Assembly (NCBI RefSeq): GCF_003628535.1
Contig: NZ_RBCI01000003.1
Location: 372,001 to 436,000, forward strand
DNA from: Flavisolibacter nicotianae
GTDB lineage: Bacteria > Bacteroidota > Bacteroidia > Chitinophagales > Chitinophagaceae
DNA: 64,000 nucleotides
Reading direction: 5' to 3'
Of the stretch, positions 28,509 to 37,028 are shown piece after piece; position 1 is the first letter of the stretch; every line of letters starts with the position of its first letter. The position numbers and the translations under genes were made by a program. The notes beneath the pieces are model-generated. The model saw only the letters and a list, made by a program, of their open reading frames with translations. It had not been told where the DNA came from and searched no databases.

Positions 28509-29786
28509 ATGAACAAATCCCTGCTCATTATAAAACGCGAATACCTGACCCGCGTTCGCAAAAAGACATTCATCATTTCTACCATCATGTTCCCGTTGCT
28601 CTACCTCCTGCTTATTTTCGGAACGGGCTACATCGCCAAAAAAACATCCAAGCAACTGCGGGTTGCCGTCATCGATTCTTCGGGTCTTTTTGACAAACGG
28701 ACCGTGGCCGAAAGCAACCTGCGGGACAGTTCTTCCTACCTCGAATACGTGACGGCCAATCAGGATAGTGTGAAGCAGCATTTTTCCTCCATGGGATTTG
28801 ATGGCTACGTGGTCATCCCGGCAACGGATTGGCGGAGTGAAGAACATAAAGTGGTGCTGCGGACCGACAAAACGCACGGCATTCAATCTATTGTGGGGGT
28901 GCAGAACAAACTCAATAGCATCTGGAACAATCTCAAATACCAAAAACTGGGAATTGACGAACAGACAAGGGCAACGCTCGACCGCAACCGCATCAGCCTC
29001 GAGGAGGAAAACCTGCAGGACAAGGGTGCCAATGCCGGTATTGCCAGTGGCGTTGGGTATATCTGTGCCTTCCTGATCTATTTCATCCTGCTCATTTACG
29101 GTTCGCAGGTAATGATGGGTGTGATGGAGGAGAAAACCAACCGCATTGCGGAAGTGATGGTCTCCTCGGTGCGTCCCTTCCAGTTAATGCTGGGCAAGAT
29201 CATAGGGATCAGCCTGGTGGCGCTGACGCAATTCCTGTTGTGGATCGTTTTTGCTTTTGTGATCTTTAATATCACCAAGGCATCAGGTGCCGGCAGCAAC
29301 GCCGTTTCGGGCATAGTGGCAAGTGCGCAGGACATTTTTACCCGCATCAACATTCCGCTTGTTCTGTTTTGCTTTGGCTTCTACCTGCTCGGTGGCTTCT
29401 TTTTTTATTCGTCGCTCTATGCCGCTATCGGCAGTGCTGTAAACGAAGACATGCGGGAAGCGCAGTCGCTGGCTTTCCCTGTTACCATGCTGGTTATTTT
29501 TTCCATTGCCATCATGACTGCTGCCGTTAGCGACCCGACCGGCGACCTGGCTTTCTGGGGCAGCATCATTCCGTTCAGCTCACCCATTGTGATGATGGCC
29601 CGCGTTCCCTTTGGCGTGCCGGGAACAGTACCCTGGTGGCAACTGGCCCTGTCCATGGTTTTGCTGATCGCGGGCTTTGTGCTCACCACCTGGTTCGCCG
29701 GTAAAATTTACCGTACGGGAATCCTGATGTACGGGAAAAAGCCGAGTTGGAAAGAAATGGCCAAATGGGCTTTTAAAAGGAGCTAA
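28509..29786 (+). CDS. ABC-2 type transporter permease (NatB-like)
   Basis: 425 residues. One N-terminal transmembrane helix (about 20-40), a soluble extracytoplasmic region of about 130 residues, then five helices from about 180 (IASGVGYICAFLIYFILLIYG split here at ASGVGYICAFL) to about 410. The pattern EEKTNRIAEVMVSSVRPFQLMLGK is the conserved cytoplasmic loop of NatB-like ABC-2 permeases that contacts the ATPase. Together with the preceding ATPase it forms a half-exporter that probably works as a dimer. It ends directly at the flank of long repeat copy B, whose hairpin may serve as terminator. Confidence 0.88.
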   Translation: MNKSLLIIKREYLTRVRKKTFIISTIMFPLLYLLLIFGTGYIAKKTSKQLRVAVIDSSGLFDKRTVAESNLRDSSSYLEYVTANQDSVKQHFSSMGFDGYVVIPATDWRSEEHKVVLRTDKTHGIQSIVGVQNKLNSIWNNLKYQKLGIDEQTRATLDRNRISLEEENLQDKGANAGIASGVGYICAFLIYFILLIYGSQVMMGVMEEKTNRIAEVMVSSVRPFQLMLGKIIGISLVALTQFLLWIVFAFVIFNITKASGAGSNAVSGIVASAQDIFTRINIPLVLFCFGFYLLGGFFFYSSLYAAIGSAVNEDMREAQSLAFPVTMLVIFSIAIMTAAVSDPTGDLAFWGSIIPFSSPIVMMARVPFGVPGTVPWWQLALSMVLLIAGFVLTTWFAGKIYRTGILMYGKKPSWKEMAKWAFKRS

Positions 29787-29848
29787 GTGGCCTCCCCAAA
29801 CCCCTGCAGGGAAAGGCCCCCTCGATCCCCCAAGGGGGAAGTGGCCCG

Positions 29849-30080
29849 GCACAGACAATTGCTTTTGCACGATACTTCAAAGCCTTCGTCAGTCATGCTG
29901 GTGGAGGCTTTTTGCTGCCGTTTGGCGTCTCCGCCGACGGCTTTTCTTTTGCCCCGAAGGGGCATCCTGTTTATAGAAGAGTGAACAAAGCTCCGACGGA
30001 GCGGAATATTTTTTTGGTGCCAGCAACAGAATATCGATGAAGCTCCCGTTGCGTCGCACTCTTCAGCGTTGGGGAATTCT
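29849..30080 (+). repeat. Long dispersed element, copy B
   Basis: Same block order as copy A: CAGACAATTGCTTTTGCACG; hairpin AAGCCTTCGTCA...TGGTGGAGGCTTTTT; TTTGCTGCCGTTTGGCGTC; CCCCGAAGGGGCATCCTGTT; AAAGCTCCGACGGAGCGGA; GTGCCAGCAACAGAAT. The final ATCCCTTCAAGGGAT hairpin of A and C is missing here. Compensating changes in the GCTCCGACGGAGC palindrome (A has GCTCCGAAGGAGC) hint that the hairpin itself is selected. The rest of the gap, 30081-30257, holds no gene that I can support and a near-match promoter box (TATTTTAG, 30215-30222). Confidence 0.8.
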
Positions 30081-30257
30081 CTTCGGCACTTTTCATTCAC
30101 CGATTTCTTCCCGTCTATTTTTCTCAGTCCAATAGGACGATAATATTTGCTCTCGTTATCCGCAGCACCACTAGCGCTGTCGTTAAAGGGAAGGAGAGTG
30201 CGGTGAACCTTGCGTATTTTAGAACCGGGGAAGACAGCCTTTTCCTTCAACCTTACC

Positions 30258-31115
30258 ATGCTTCAACGCTCCACGATTCAATTGCTGCGCTTTCATTTTT
30301 CGCTCTTCCTGTTGCCCGTTTATCTATTCGCCTTAAGCCAGGCGCCGGTCATCAATGCCTTCAACGCGGTTCTTTCATTTTGCATACTCCACCTGCTGGT
30401 TTATCCTTCCAGCAATGGCTACAATTCCTATATGGACAGGGATGAAACGCCCATCGGCGGACTCGCTTCGCCCCTCCAGCCAACGAAACAGTTGTTTTAT
30501 GTTTCCGTTTCGATGGATGTTTTTGCGGTTGTGTTGTCGTTGCTGGTCTCACCGGTCTTTGCAGCGGGTGTATTGCTTTACATTCTTGCCTCCAGAGCCT
30601 ATAGTTACCGCGGCATCCGCTTGAAAAAATACCCGCTGACCGGCTTTCTCACCGTCTTTGTTTTCCAGGGTGCGCTCATTTTTTTGCTGACCTACCATGC
30701 GGTGACAGGATTGACAATCTCGCAGGTACCGCTGCTGCCGCTTTTTTTAGCCAGTTTGCTTATTGGCGCTTTGTATCCGCTGACGCAGGTCTACCAGCAT
30801 GAGGAAGACCGGCGGGATGGTGTAACCACGATCAGTTATTTGCTGGGTAAAAGAGGGACGTTCGTGTTCAGTATGCTGCTGTTCCTCCTCGCTACAGTTG
30901 GGATGTACCGGCTTTTTACGCTGCAGGACAAGCCCAACTTTTTTTGGCTTTACGTGTTCTGTCTTCTGCCTGTGGTCCTATTTTTTCTGTATTGGATGGG
31001 CAGGGTTTGGCGGGATGAAAAGGCGGCAGATTTCAAAAACAGCTTACGCATGAATCTTCTCTCTACTCTTTGCACCACGGCATTTTTCGCGACCCTAATT
31101 GTCCTTAACCATTGA
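30258..31115 (+). CDS. UbiA-family membrane prenyltransferase
   Basis: 285 residues from the ATG at 30258; a TTG 48 bases upstream keeps the frame but adds no conserved sequence. About eight to nine transmembrane helices. The first Asp-rich motif is NSYMDRDE (56-63) followed by TPIGGL; the second is YQHEEDRRDG (179-188) followed by a conserved LGKRGTF. These bind the magnesium-diphosphate of an isoprenyl donor in UbiA enzymes. It is the first gene of a tight four-gene operon, overlapping the polyketide synthase start by 4 bases. The inferred job is prenylation of the aromatic or pyrone product made by the next enzyme. The first motif is shorter than the canonical NDxxDxxxD, so a divergent subfamily. 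Confidence 0.85.
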   Translation: MLQRSTIQLLRFHFSLFLLPVYLFALSQAPVINAFNAVLSFCILHLLVYPSSNGYNSYMDRDETPIGGLASPLQPTKQLFYVSVSMDVFAVVLSLLVSPVFAAGVLLYILASRAYSYRGIRLKKYPLTGFLTVFVFQGALIFLLTYHAVTGLTISQVPLLPLFLASLLIGALYPLTQVYQHEEDRRDGVTTISYLLGKRGTFVFSMLLFLLATVGMYRLFTLQDKPNFFWLYVFCLLPVVLFFLYWMGRVWRDEKAADFKNSLRMNLLSTLCTTAFFATLIVLNH

Positions 31116-32191
31116 GTAAAATTATTTCCATAGGAACGGCCGTGCCGGCACATTGTCACCGGCAGGCGGACATTCTTTCCTTCATGCAGCATGTATTTGC
31201 ACTGAACGAAAAGGAGGCCCGAAAACTGCGTTTCCTTTACAGCCAATCGGGCATTGCGCAGCGCTTTTCTGTTTTGCCGGATTATTCGCGGCCACTACCG
31301 GAATGGAAATTTTATTCCCCAACCGAAAGCCTGGAACCTTTTCCCTCGCTGGAGCAACGCATGGCCGTTTACCATAAGCAGGCGCCACTGCTTTCCGTCG
31401 ATGCCATCCGGGATTGCCTGTCGCACCTTCATCACCACAAAAACATCACCCACCTCATTACGGTAAGCTGTACCGGCATGAGCGCACCCGGGCTTGACCT
31501 GCAGGTAATGGAGCTGATGGATTTTGAAAAAACAATTTTTCGCACCTCGGTCAATTTCATGGGTTGCTATGCTGCCATCCATGCATTGAAGTTGGCCGAT
31601 GCGATTTGCAAAAGCGATCAGGAGGCTCAGGTACTGATTGTGTGCACAGAGCTCTGCACGCTGCATTTTCAACGGGAACCAACAACGGATAACATGGTAT
31701 CGTCTATGCTGTTTGGCGACGGTGCGGCTGCAGCTCTTGTACTGCCCGATACGGCTGCCGAACACGGGCTGACGATTGATTCTTTTTACAGCGAGATCAA
31801 TCCGAAAGGCCGTCGCGACATGGCATGGGAGCTCTCGTCTTCCGGGTTCTTGATGACCCTGAGCGGGTATGTGCCTGAGCTGATCGAAGAAGATTTTGCC
31901 GCCATTGCCCGGCGGGCACTGGCAAAAACCGGTTTGGGTGTTGCAGACGTTTCGCACTGGTGCATCCATCCTGGCGGCCGCCGCATCCTGCAGGCCATTC
32001 ACAAAAGCCTATCCTTCACCAACGGGCAGTTGCAAGGCTCGTACGACGTGCTGAACGAAGTGGGAAACCTTTCGTCGGCCACGATCTTGTTCGTGCTGAA
32101 AAGGATGCTTCATCAAAAGAAAATTCCTAACCTGTTTGGTGCGGCATTTGGCCCGGGGCTGACCGTCGAAACCTTTACCGCCCACGCTTAA
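31112..32191 (+). CDS. Type III polyketide synthase (chalcone/stilbene synthase fold)
   Basis: 359 residues. The catalytic triad is Cys152 in NFMGCYAAIHAL, His286 in IHPGGRRIL and Asn319 in NEVGNLSSAT, equivalent to the Cys-His-Asn triad of chalcone synthase. SCTGMSAPGLDLQ (119-131) and FGDGAAAAL are further thiolase-fold markers. It starts with TTG inside the TTGA overlap with the UbiA stop codon, implying translational coupling. Such enzymes extend an acyl-CoA starter with malonyl-CoA and cyclise to resorcinols or pyrones; starter length cannot be told here. The neighbours suggest that the product is then methylated, hydroxylated and perhaps prenylated. Confidence 0.93.
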   Translation: MSKIISIGTAVPAHCHRQADILSFMQHVFALNEKEARKLRFLYSQSGIAQRFSVLPDYSRPLPEWKFYSPTESLEPFPSLEQRMAVYHKQAPLLSVDAIRDCLSHLHHHKNITHLITVSCTGMSAPGLDLQVMELMDFEKTIFRTSVNFMGCYAAIHALKLADAICKSDQEAQVLIVCTELCTLHFQREPTTDNMVSSMLFGDGAAAALVLPDTAAEHGLTIDSFYSEINPKGRRDMAWELSSSGFLMTLSGYVPELIEEDFAAIARRALAKTGLGVADVSHWCIHPGGRRILQAIHKSLSFTNGQLQGSYDVLNEVGNLSSATILFVLKRMLHQKKIPNLFGAAFGPGLTVETFTAHA

Positions 32192-32276
32192 GGCATTCGG
32201 CAACGGGCAAAAGGAGAAGCGCATTTTGCTGTAAAAGAAATTAACTTGTCTGTTGCAACGAGTCAATTGCCAATTG

Positions 32277-33002
32277 ATGCCCATGCCATCGTTCAGGAAA
32301 AGAACCTACCAGAAAGAACTTCTCGACGGAGATGATATCTCGTTTGCCGATATCAGGCGGAACATGCAGGAGCTGGACTTCATTAACCGCAGGCTGGGCG
32401 GTCACGACATTACACTCGACGGTATTGTAGCACTGATCAAGGACAATGCAATTTTCAACAAGCGGCTGCGCATCGTTGAAATTGGTTGCGGGGGTGGCGA
32501 TAACCTTCGTGCCATCAAGGAATGGGCGACGCACATCAAGTTGCCGGTGGCATTGACAGGCATTGATTATAACGCAGAATGCATCGCGTTTGCACAGGAG
32601 CAAAAGCGCAACGAAGGAATCCTGTTTATTCATTCCGATTACCGGTTGGTGAAACTGGCACCACGACCGGATATTGTTTTTTCTTCTCTGTTCTGCCATC
32701 ACTTTACCGACGAGGAGTTGGTGCAGCAACTCAAATGGATGGCAGGCAACAGCGAAGTCGGGTTTTTTATCAATGACCTTCACCGGCACCCGCTGGCGTA
32801 TTATTCCATCAGGTTTCTGACGGCCTTGTTCTCGAAAAGTTACCTGGTGAGGAATGATGCACCGCTTTCCGTGCGCAGGGGATTCAGCCGGAAGGACTGG
32901 GAACGTATTTTTTCTGCTGCACAAATTTCAGGCTATCGCTGTCAATGGCGATGGGCCTTCCGTTGGTTGTTAACCTGCGAATCCCATGGAGCATTTTCCT
33001 GA
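32277..33002 (+). CDS. SAM-dependent methyltransferase of the polyketide operon
   Basis: 241 residues from the ATG at 32277; another ATG two codons on and a TTG eight codons up are alternatives. The SAM motif is RIVEIGCGGGDNL (about 64-76), with the acidic strand-2 end in TGIDYNAECIAFA and a post-motif VFSSLFCHHFTDEEL. The C-terminal region has a hydrophobic, basic stretch (LAYYSIRFLTALFSKSYLV) as in methyltransferases acting on lipophilic quinone or polyketide substrates. It overlaps the next gene by 17 bases. Inferred to O- or C-methylate the polyketide product, as SrsB does in the Streptomyces srsABC phenolic-lipid pathway. Confidence 0.85.
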   Translation: MPMPSFRKRTYQKELLDGDDISFADIRRNMQELDFINRRLGGHDITLDGIVALIKDNAIFNKRLRIVEIGCGGGDNLRAIKEWATHIKLPVALTGIDYNAECIAFAQEQKRNEGILFIHSDYRLVKLAPRPDIVFSSLFCHHFTDEELVQQLKWMAGNSEVGFFINDLHRHPLAYYSIRFLTALFSKSYLVRNDAPLSVRRGFSRKDWERIFSAAQISGYRCQWRWAFRWLLTCESHGAFS

Positions 33003-34122
33003 ATACGATGTTGCAATTATCGGTGGCGGCCTCGCAGGCCTGGCCGCTGCAATCCTCCTGCGCAGGAAGGGCCATAGCGTTGTGTTGCTCGAAAAGGAAA
33101 CCTACCCGTTTCATAAAGTTTGCGGTGAGTACATTAGTTGGGAAAGCCGCGATTTTTTGCAGTCTCTTGGCCTGCCGTTGCAGGAGTGGAATCTACCTAC
33201 CATCGACATACTAAAGCTAACGGCTGCAAGCGGCCGCGTATTCACCACCCGGTTGCCCCTGGGAGGGTTTGGCGTCAGCCGTTACCGTTTGGATAGTGCC
33301 CTGGCAGATCTTGCTGAAAGAGAAGGCGTGCACCTGTTGCAAAATACAAAAGCGGACGGCTTTGAGCAGGGCGAACGATTCACGGTTTCGTTCCGTCAGC
33401 ATAAGATCAATGCACGGCTTTGCCTGGCAGCCTATGGAAAGCGCAGCAATCTCGATGTGAAATGGAACCGTCCCTTTTTACAGCAACAAAACAAGCGATT
33501 GAACAACTTCGTGGGCATTAAGTATCACGTTCAAACTTCATGGCCATCCAATGTCATCGGACTCCACAATTTTGAAAATGGTTATTGCGGTATTTCCAAA
33601 ATCGAAAACGATACTTATTGCCTATGTTACATGACAAGGGCCGAAAACCTGAAACAGAACGGCAATAACATCGAAGCGATGCAGCAAAAGGTCCTGTACC
33701 AAAATCCGCATCTGAAGAAAATTTTTGAATCCAGTGCTGTTGTGCGGGGTTTCCCCGTTTCCATTTCTCAGATCAGTTTTGCGCAAAAATCAACGGTGGA
33801 AAATGGCGTGCTGATGCTGGGCGACACAGCCGGCATGATCACGCCGCTTTGCGGCAACGGAATGAGCATAGCACTGCATACGGCAAAGATTGCAACCACT
33901 CTCGGCGACGCATTTTTGCAGCAGCAGCTCTCCCGTACCGAACTGGAGAAAAACTACACGAAGGCGTGGGACGTGCAATTTGCCCGGCGGCTTCAGGCCG
34001 GGCGGCTGCTGCAGCGCTTTTTTGGCAGCAACAGGCTAAGCAATGGGTTTGTTCATGCCTTCCGGCTTGCACCGTTTTTGGCCGCCCCTGTTATCCGCCT
34101 GACACACGGCAAACCGTTTTAA
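32986..34122 (+). CDS. FAD-dependent monooxygenase/oxidoreductase (geranylgeranyl-reductase-like)
   Basis: 378 residues. N-terminal FAD motif VAIIGGGLAGLAAAILL (Gly13, Gly15, Gly18; Glu36 at the ribose) and second FAD motif LMLGDTAGMITPLCGNGMS with Asp280. KVCGEYISWES near residue 45 is typical of the geranylgeranyl-reductase / aromatic-hydroxylase group. Its start lies inside the methyltransferase gene (17-base overlap), so it is the fourth gene of the operon. By analogy with SrsC it may hydroxylate the resorcinol ring to a quinone; reduction of a prenyl chain is the alternative. No signal peptide. Confidence 0.87.
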   Translation: MEHFPEYDVAIIGGGLAGLAAAILLRRKGHSVVLLEKETYPFHKVCGEYISWESRDFLQSLGLPLQEWNLPTIDILKLTAASGRVFTTRLPLGGFGVSRYRLDSALADLAEREGVHLLQNTKADGFEQGERFTVSFRQHKINARLCLAAYGKRSNLDVKWNRPFLQQQNKRLNNFVGIKYHVQTSWPSNVIGLHNFENGYCGISKIENDTYCLCYMTRAENLKQNGNNIEAMQQKVLYQNPHLKKIFESSAVVRGFPVSISQISFAQKSTVENGVLMLGDTAGMITPLCGNGMSIALHTAKIATTLGDAFLQQQLSRTELEKNYTKAWDVQFARRLQAGRLLQRFFGSNRLSNGFVHAFRLAPFLAAPVIRLTHGKPF

Positions 34123-34151
34123 GGCACAGCCTTTGTACTTTCAACCGAATT

Positions 34152-34517
34152 ATGGAAACAAAAAAAACATTGGTATTGGGGGCATCGGCAAATCCATCAA
34201 GATACAGTTACCTGGCGATGAACCGGCTGAAGGCAGGCAGGCACCCGGTGGTGGCCGTTGGCAGAAAGGATACGGAGGTGGCCGGTATTTCCATATCTAA
34301 AACACCTGTGGCGGAAGAAGGGGTAGACACCGTAACGCTTTACCTGAATCCAACGCACCAGCAGGAGTATTACGATTATATTCTCAGCCTGAATCCCAAA
34401 CGCATCATCTTTAACCCGGGTACGGAAAATCCCGAATTGATGAAGATGGCTGAAGAAAAGGGCATTGAGCCGGTCGTGGCCTGCACGCTGGTTATGCTGG
34501 CAACCGGCCAGTATTGA
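34152..34517 (+). CDS. CoA-binding domain protein (YccU-like)
   Basis: 121 residues. A compact Rossmann fold: KTLVLGASANPSRYSYLAMNRL at the N-terminus (split at GASANPSRYS), then VVAVGRKD, VDTVTLYLNP and KRIIFNPGTENPEL, and a C-terminal VVACTLVMLATGQY. The pattern is that of stand-alone CoA_binding_2 proteins; their role is unknown, though the same fold binds CoA in acyl-CoA ligases. It lies 29 bases after the flavoprotein, so it may belong to the polyketide operon, but a partial promoter box (TACTTTCA at 34136) could give its own transcript. A longer upstream frame (from 33849) is antisense-free but overlaps the flavoprotein and is rejected. Confidence 0.85.
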   Translation: METKKTLVLGASANPSRYSYLAMNRLKAGRHPVVAVGRKDTEVAGISISKTPVAEEGVDTVTLYLNPTHQQEYYDYILSLNPKRIIFNPGTENPELMKMAEEKGIEPVVACTLVMLATGQY

Positions 34518-34583
34518 TTCGGTATCATATGGCCTTCATGGTGGCTTAAATCAAAGGGGAAACAAGTTTAGCCTCGTCTTTTT

Positions 34584-34611
34584 CAGCGCCGTTCCTGCAG
34601 GAACGGCGCTG
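34584..34611. repeat. Perfect 28-bp palindrome in the 34518-34835 gap
   Basis: CAGCGCCGTTCC, TGCA, GGAACGGCGCTG: a perfect 12-bp stem whose loop is itself palindromic. GTTCG follows instead of a T run, so it is a weak terminator at best; ending the CoA-binding gene transcript is still possible. The rest of this 318-base gap is AT-rich with no supported gene; TACTTTTT near 34695 is a weak promoter candidate. Confidence 0.75.
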
Positions 34612-34835
34612 TTCGTAAAGGATACAGGAGTGTTCCGATGCCTCATTCTGTTTTCTACGATAACCGATTTCGTGATTGTACGAAGGGCATTTCCTTTTGG
34701 CTTTTGTACTTTTTCTCGATTTTCGGAAAACCTCTCCGAATACTTTGAAACAGTGCAAATTTTTCGAAATATTGCAATGCGTACCAATTGAACAACCGAG
34801 CAGTTAACCACTGCGCCAAATCAGTATCCAATCGT

Positions 34836-35300
34836 ATGAAAAAGCAAAAATCCTGCGCCGTACTGGCGTTATTGACGCTTTGCTTTGTGCAGGCCTCTGC
34901 ACAGGAGCCCATCCTTCGCCAAAACAATTTCCGCAACGACAAGACGAAAATCTTTGCCGACCTGCCCGAAAAAATGCCCCTTCGCATCGCCGATGCCGAA
35001 AGTCTTTTGGACCTGCCTGTCGGCACCCGGGTCAACGCAACACTGGCCACCGGTTTTCCCGTCGTCGGAGCAGTGGTGAGCAAATCAAATCCTGCCGATC
35101 CCAACGTTAAAAGTGTCGTCATCCGCACCAACCGACAGGGAGCCGTTTTTACGTTTACCCGCATTACAGCGGCTAACGGCACGATGTCCTATATCGGTCG
35201 CATGCTCGACAAGTCCGGCGGTGATGCCCTGGAAATTGCCAAAGAAGGACAGGGGTATGTCATTCGCAAAAAAAGTATCAATGAACTGGTAAACGAATAA
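34836..35300 (+). CDS. Secreted protein of unknown function, next to a metalloprotease
   Basis: 154 residues from the ATG at 34836 (MKKQKSCAVLALL); a TTG 48 bases upstream is in frame but would bury the signal peptide. Signal peptide cleavage is likely after QASAQ near residue 23. The mature protein is about 130 residues and has no motif I recognise; it contains LPVGTRVNATLATGFPVVGAV and VVIRTNRQGAVFTFTRI, here quoted in part, which look like a small beta domain. It precedes the metalloprotease by 54 bases on the same strand. A role as a protease partner, inhibitor or propeptide-like protein is only a suggestion from position. Confidence 0.75.
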   Translation: MKKQKSCAVLALLTLCFVQASAQEPILRQNNFRNDKTKIFADLPEKMPLRIADAESLLDLPVGTRVNATLATGFPVVGAVVSKSNPADPNVKSVVIRTNRQGAVFTFTRITAANGTMSYIGRMLDKSGGDALEIAKEGQGYVIRKKSINELVNE

Positions 35301-35354
35301 CCAGCACGTTTTTCAATCCATCCTACGCAAACACTAATCCGATCCAAACAACGC

Positions 35355-36953
35355 ATGAAAAACATTTTTACTCTCCTGTGCGCAATCCTCTTGCTTTGCA
35401 TCTCACAGGCAACCTTCGCCCAGGTACCCAAACTCAGTAGCTATAAAGACTCCATTGCAACCATCTTTATCGATTTTGACGGCCAGACAGTAGACGGCAC
35501 CAGCTGGAATGGCGACGGCCCGATCGTGTGTAATTCTGCCAACCTTAACGCAACGCAGATGACCGAAATTTTCAACCGGGTTTCGGAAGACTACCGTCCG
35601 TTTAATGTCAATGTAACGACCGACTCTACGAAATACTGGAATGCACCGGCTACGCAGCGTATGCGGGTGATCCTGACCACGTCGTCCTCCTGGTTTGGCA
35701 GTGCCGGTGGCGTTTCCTTCAACAACTCCTTTACATGGGGCGACAATACACCGTGCTTTGTGTTTACAGCCCTGCTGAACTACAATGTCAAGTTTATTGC
35801 AGAAGCCACCTCGCATGAAGTTGGTCACACACTGGGGCTTAACCACCAGTCAAAATACGATTCTTCCTGTAACAAGACCTCCGAGTACAACCCTGGAAGC
35901 GGCTCCTCCACGACAAATTTTGGCTGGGCGCCAATCATGGGGGTCGGTTATTACCAAAACCAAACCTTGTGGCATTACGGCAGCAATCCATTTGGCTGCA
36001 GCTATATGCAGGACGACCTGGGTGTCATTACCGGGAGCAATGGCTTTGGGTATAGAAAAGATGATCATGGCAATACCAGTTCGACCGCAACGACGGCAAC
36101 TTTTACCAACAACCAGTTTGCTGTCAAGGGTATTATTGAAAGCCCGGAAGATGCCGACCTGATAAAATTCACGGTCGCCTCGAAGAATCGTTTCCAGTTG
36201 AGCGCACTGCCGTTCAGCATTGGCGCGGACGATGCGGGAGCCGACGTTGATATGCAGGTTTCCCTGCTCAACAGCAAACAGACCGACTCAATTGTATACA
36301 ACCCTGCAACGAAACTGAGCGCCAGCATCGATACGGTTTTGGATGCCGGAACCTATTACCTGCGGGTAAAAGGCACAGGCAATGCCTATGCGCCTGGCTT
36401 CGCAAGCCTTGGTTCGTACACCCTGAACGGTTCCCTTGTGCAAACCACCTTGCCCTTGCACCGACTGGAACTGAAAGCGGCAGCAGAAAGCGGCCGTCAC
36501 AAGCTGGACTGGGAAATCGTTGCCGATGAAAGCGTGGTGCAGCAGGTCGTGGAAACATCAACAGATGGTACCACCTTTAACACGCTGGCCAGCGTTTCGG
36601 CAGGTGCACGAACCTTTTGGACCGTGCCCGCCAAGACCAACCGGTCGTACTACCGCATGAACGTGACCTTTGATGATGGCCGCCAGTATTATTCCAACAT
36701 TGCCGCCCTTCGCAGCAACACGGCCGAAGCCAGGCCGTCGCTTTTGGGCAACGTGGTCTCGGGTAACCTTTCGGTGAACAGCCCTGCAGGTTATTCTTAC
36801 CTGGTTACAGATCTCAACGGCCGTACCATCGCAAAAGGCCAACTCTCCGCAGGATTAAACAGCATTTCCACGGGCTTTTTAACCAGTGGCCTTTACCTGT
36901 TGCGCTTTGCCAATAACCAGCAACAGTATACGGAGAAGTTTATGAAACAGTAG
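35355..36953 (+). CDS. Secreted zinc metalloprotease with T9SS sorting domain
   Basis: 532 residues. A signal peptide (IFTLLCAILLLCISQATFAQ) is followed by the catalytic domain with the metzincin zinc motif HEVGHTLGLNH (His154, Glu155, His158, His164). Residues about 240-350 form a pre-peptidase C-terminal (PPC)-like beta domain (EDADLIKFTVASKNRF ... AGTYYLRVKGTG). The last 70 or so residues (YLVTDLNGRTIAKGQL ... LTSGLYLLRFANNQQ, ending FMKQ) are a type A T9SS C-terminal sorting domain, so it is exported by type IX secretion and released or surface-attached. A strong terminator follows. The met-turn was not identified with certainty, so the exact metzincin clan is open. Confidence 0.9.
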   Translation: MKNIFTLLCAILLLCISQATFAQVPKLSSYKDSIATIFIDFDGQTVDGTSWNGDGPIVCNSANLNATQMTEIFNRVSEDYRPFNVNVTTDSTKYWNAPATQRMRVILTTSSSWFGSAGGVSFNNSFTWGDNTPCFVFTALLNYNVKFIAEATSHEVGHTLGLNHQSKYDSSCNKTSEYNPGSGSSTTNFGWAPIMGVGYYQNQTLWHYGSNPFGCSYMQDDLGVITGSNGFGYRKDDHGNTSSTATTATFTNNQFAVKGIIESPEDADLIKFTVASKNRFQLSALPFSIGADDAGADVDMQVSLLNSKQTDSIVYNPATKLSASIDTVLDAGTYYLRVKGTGNAYAPGFASLGSYTLNGSLVQTTLPLHRLELKAAAESGRHKLDWEIVADESVVQQVVETSTDGTTFNTLASVSAGARTFWTVPAKTNRSYYRMNVTFDDGRQYYSNIAALRSNTAEARPSLLGNVVSGNLSVNSPAGYSYLVTDLNGRTIAKGQLSAGLNSISTGFLTSGLYLLRFANNQQQYTEKFMKQ

Positions 36954-36990
36954 TTATTAACACTTTCGATAATCCGTGCTCTTGGTACCT

Positions 36991-37028
36991 CGAGGTTTTT
37001 CCGTAACTTGGAAAAACCTCGTTTTTTT
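36991..37028 (+). terminator. Strong terminator after the metalloprotease, abutting the next ATG
   Basis: CGAGGTTTTTCC (36991-37002), loop GTAACTT, GGAAAAACCTCG (37010-37021), then seven T. The ATG of the next gene is the very next base triplet (37029-37031), so the T tract doubles as that gene's 5' flank. Confidence 0.93.

Noticed and set aside
29787-30257. A riboswitch upstream of the UbiA operon
   Set aside because: The structured part is explained by long repeat copy B; no known aptamer core was recognised.
33849-34151. Upstream extension of the CoA-binding gene frame
   Set aside because: Overlaps most of the flavoprotein C-terminus in another frame; the family starts at METKKT (34152).
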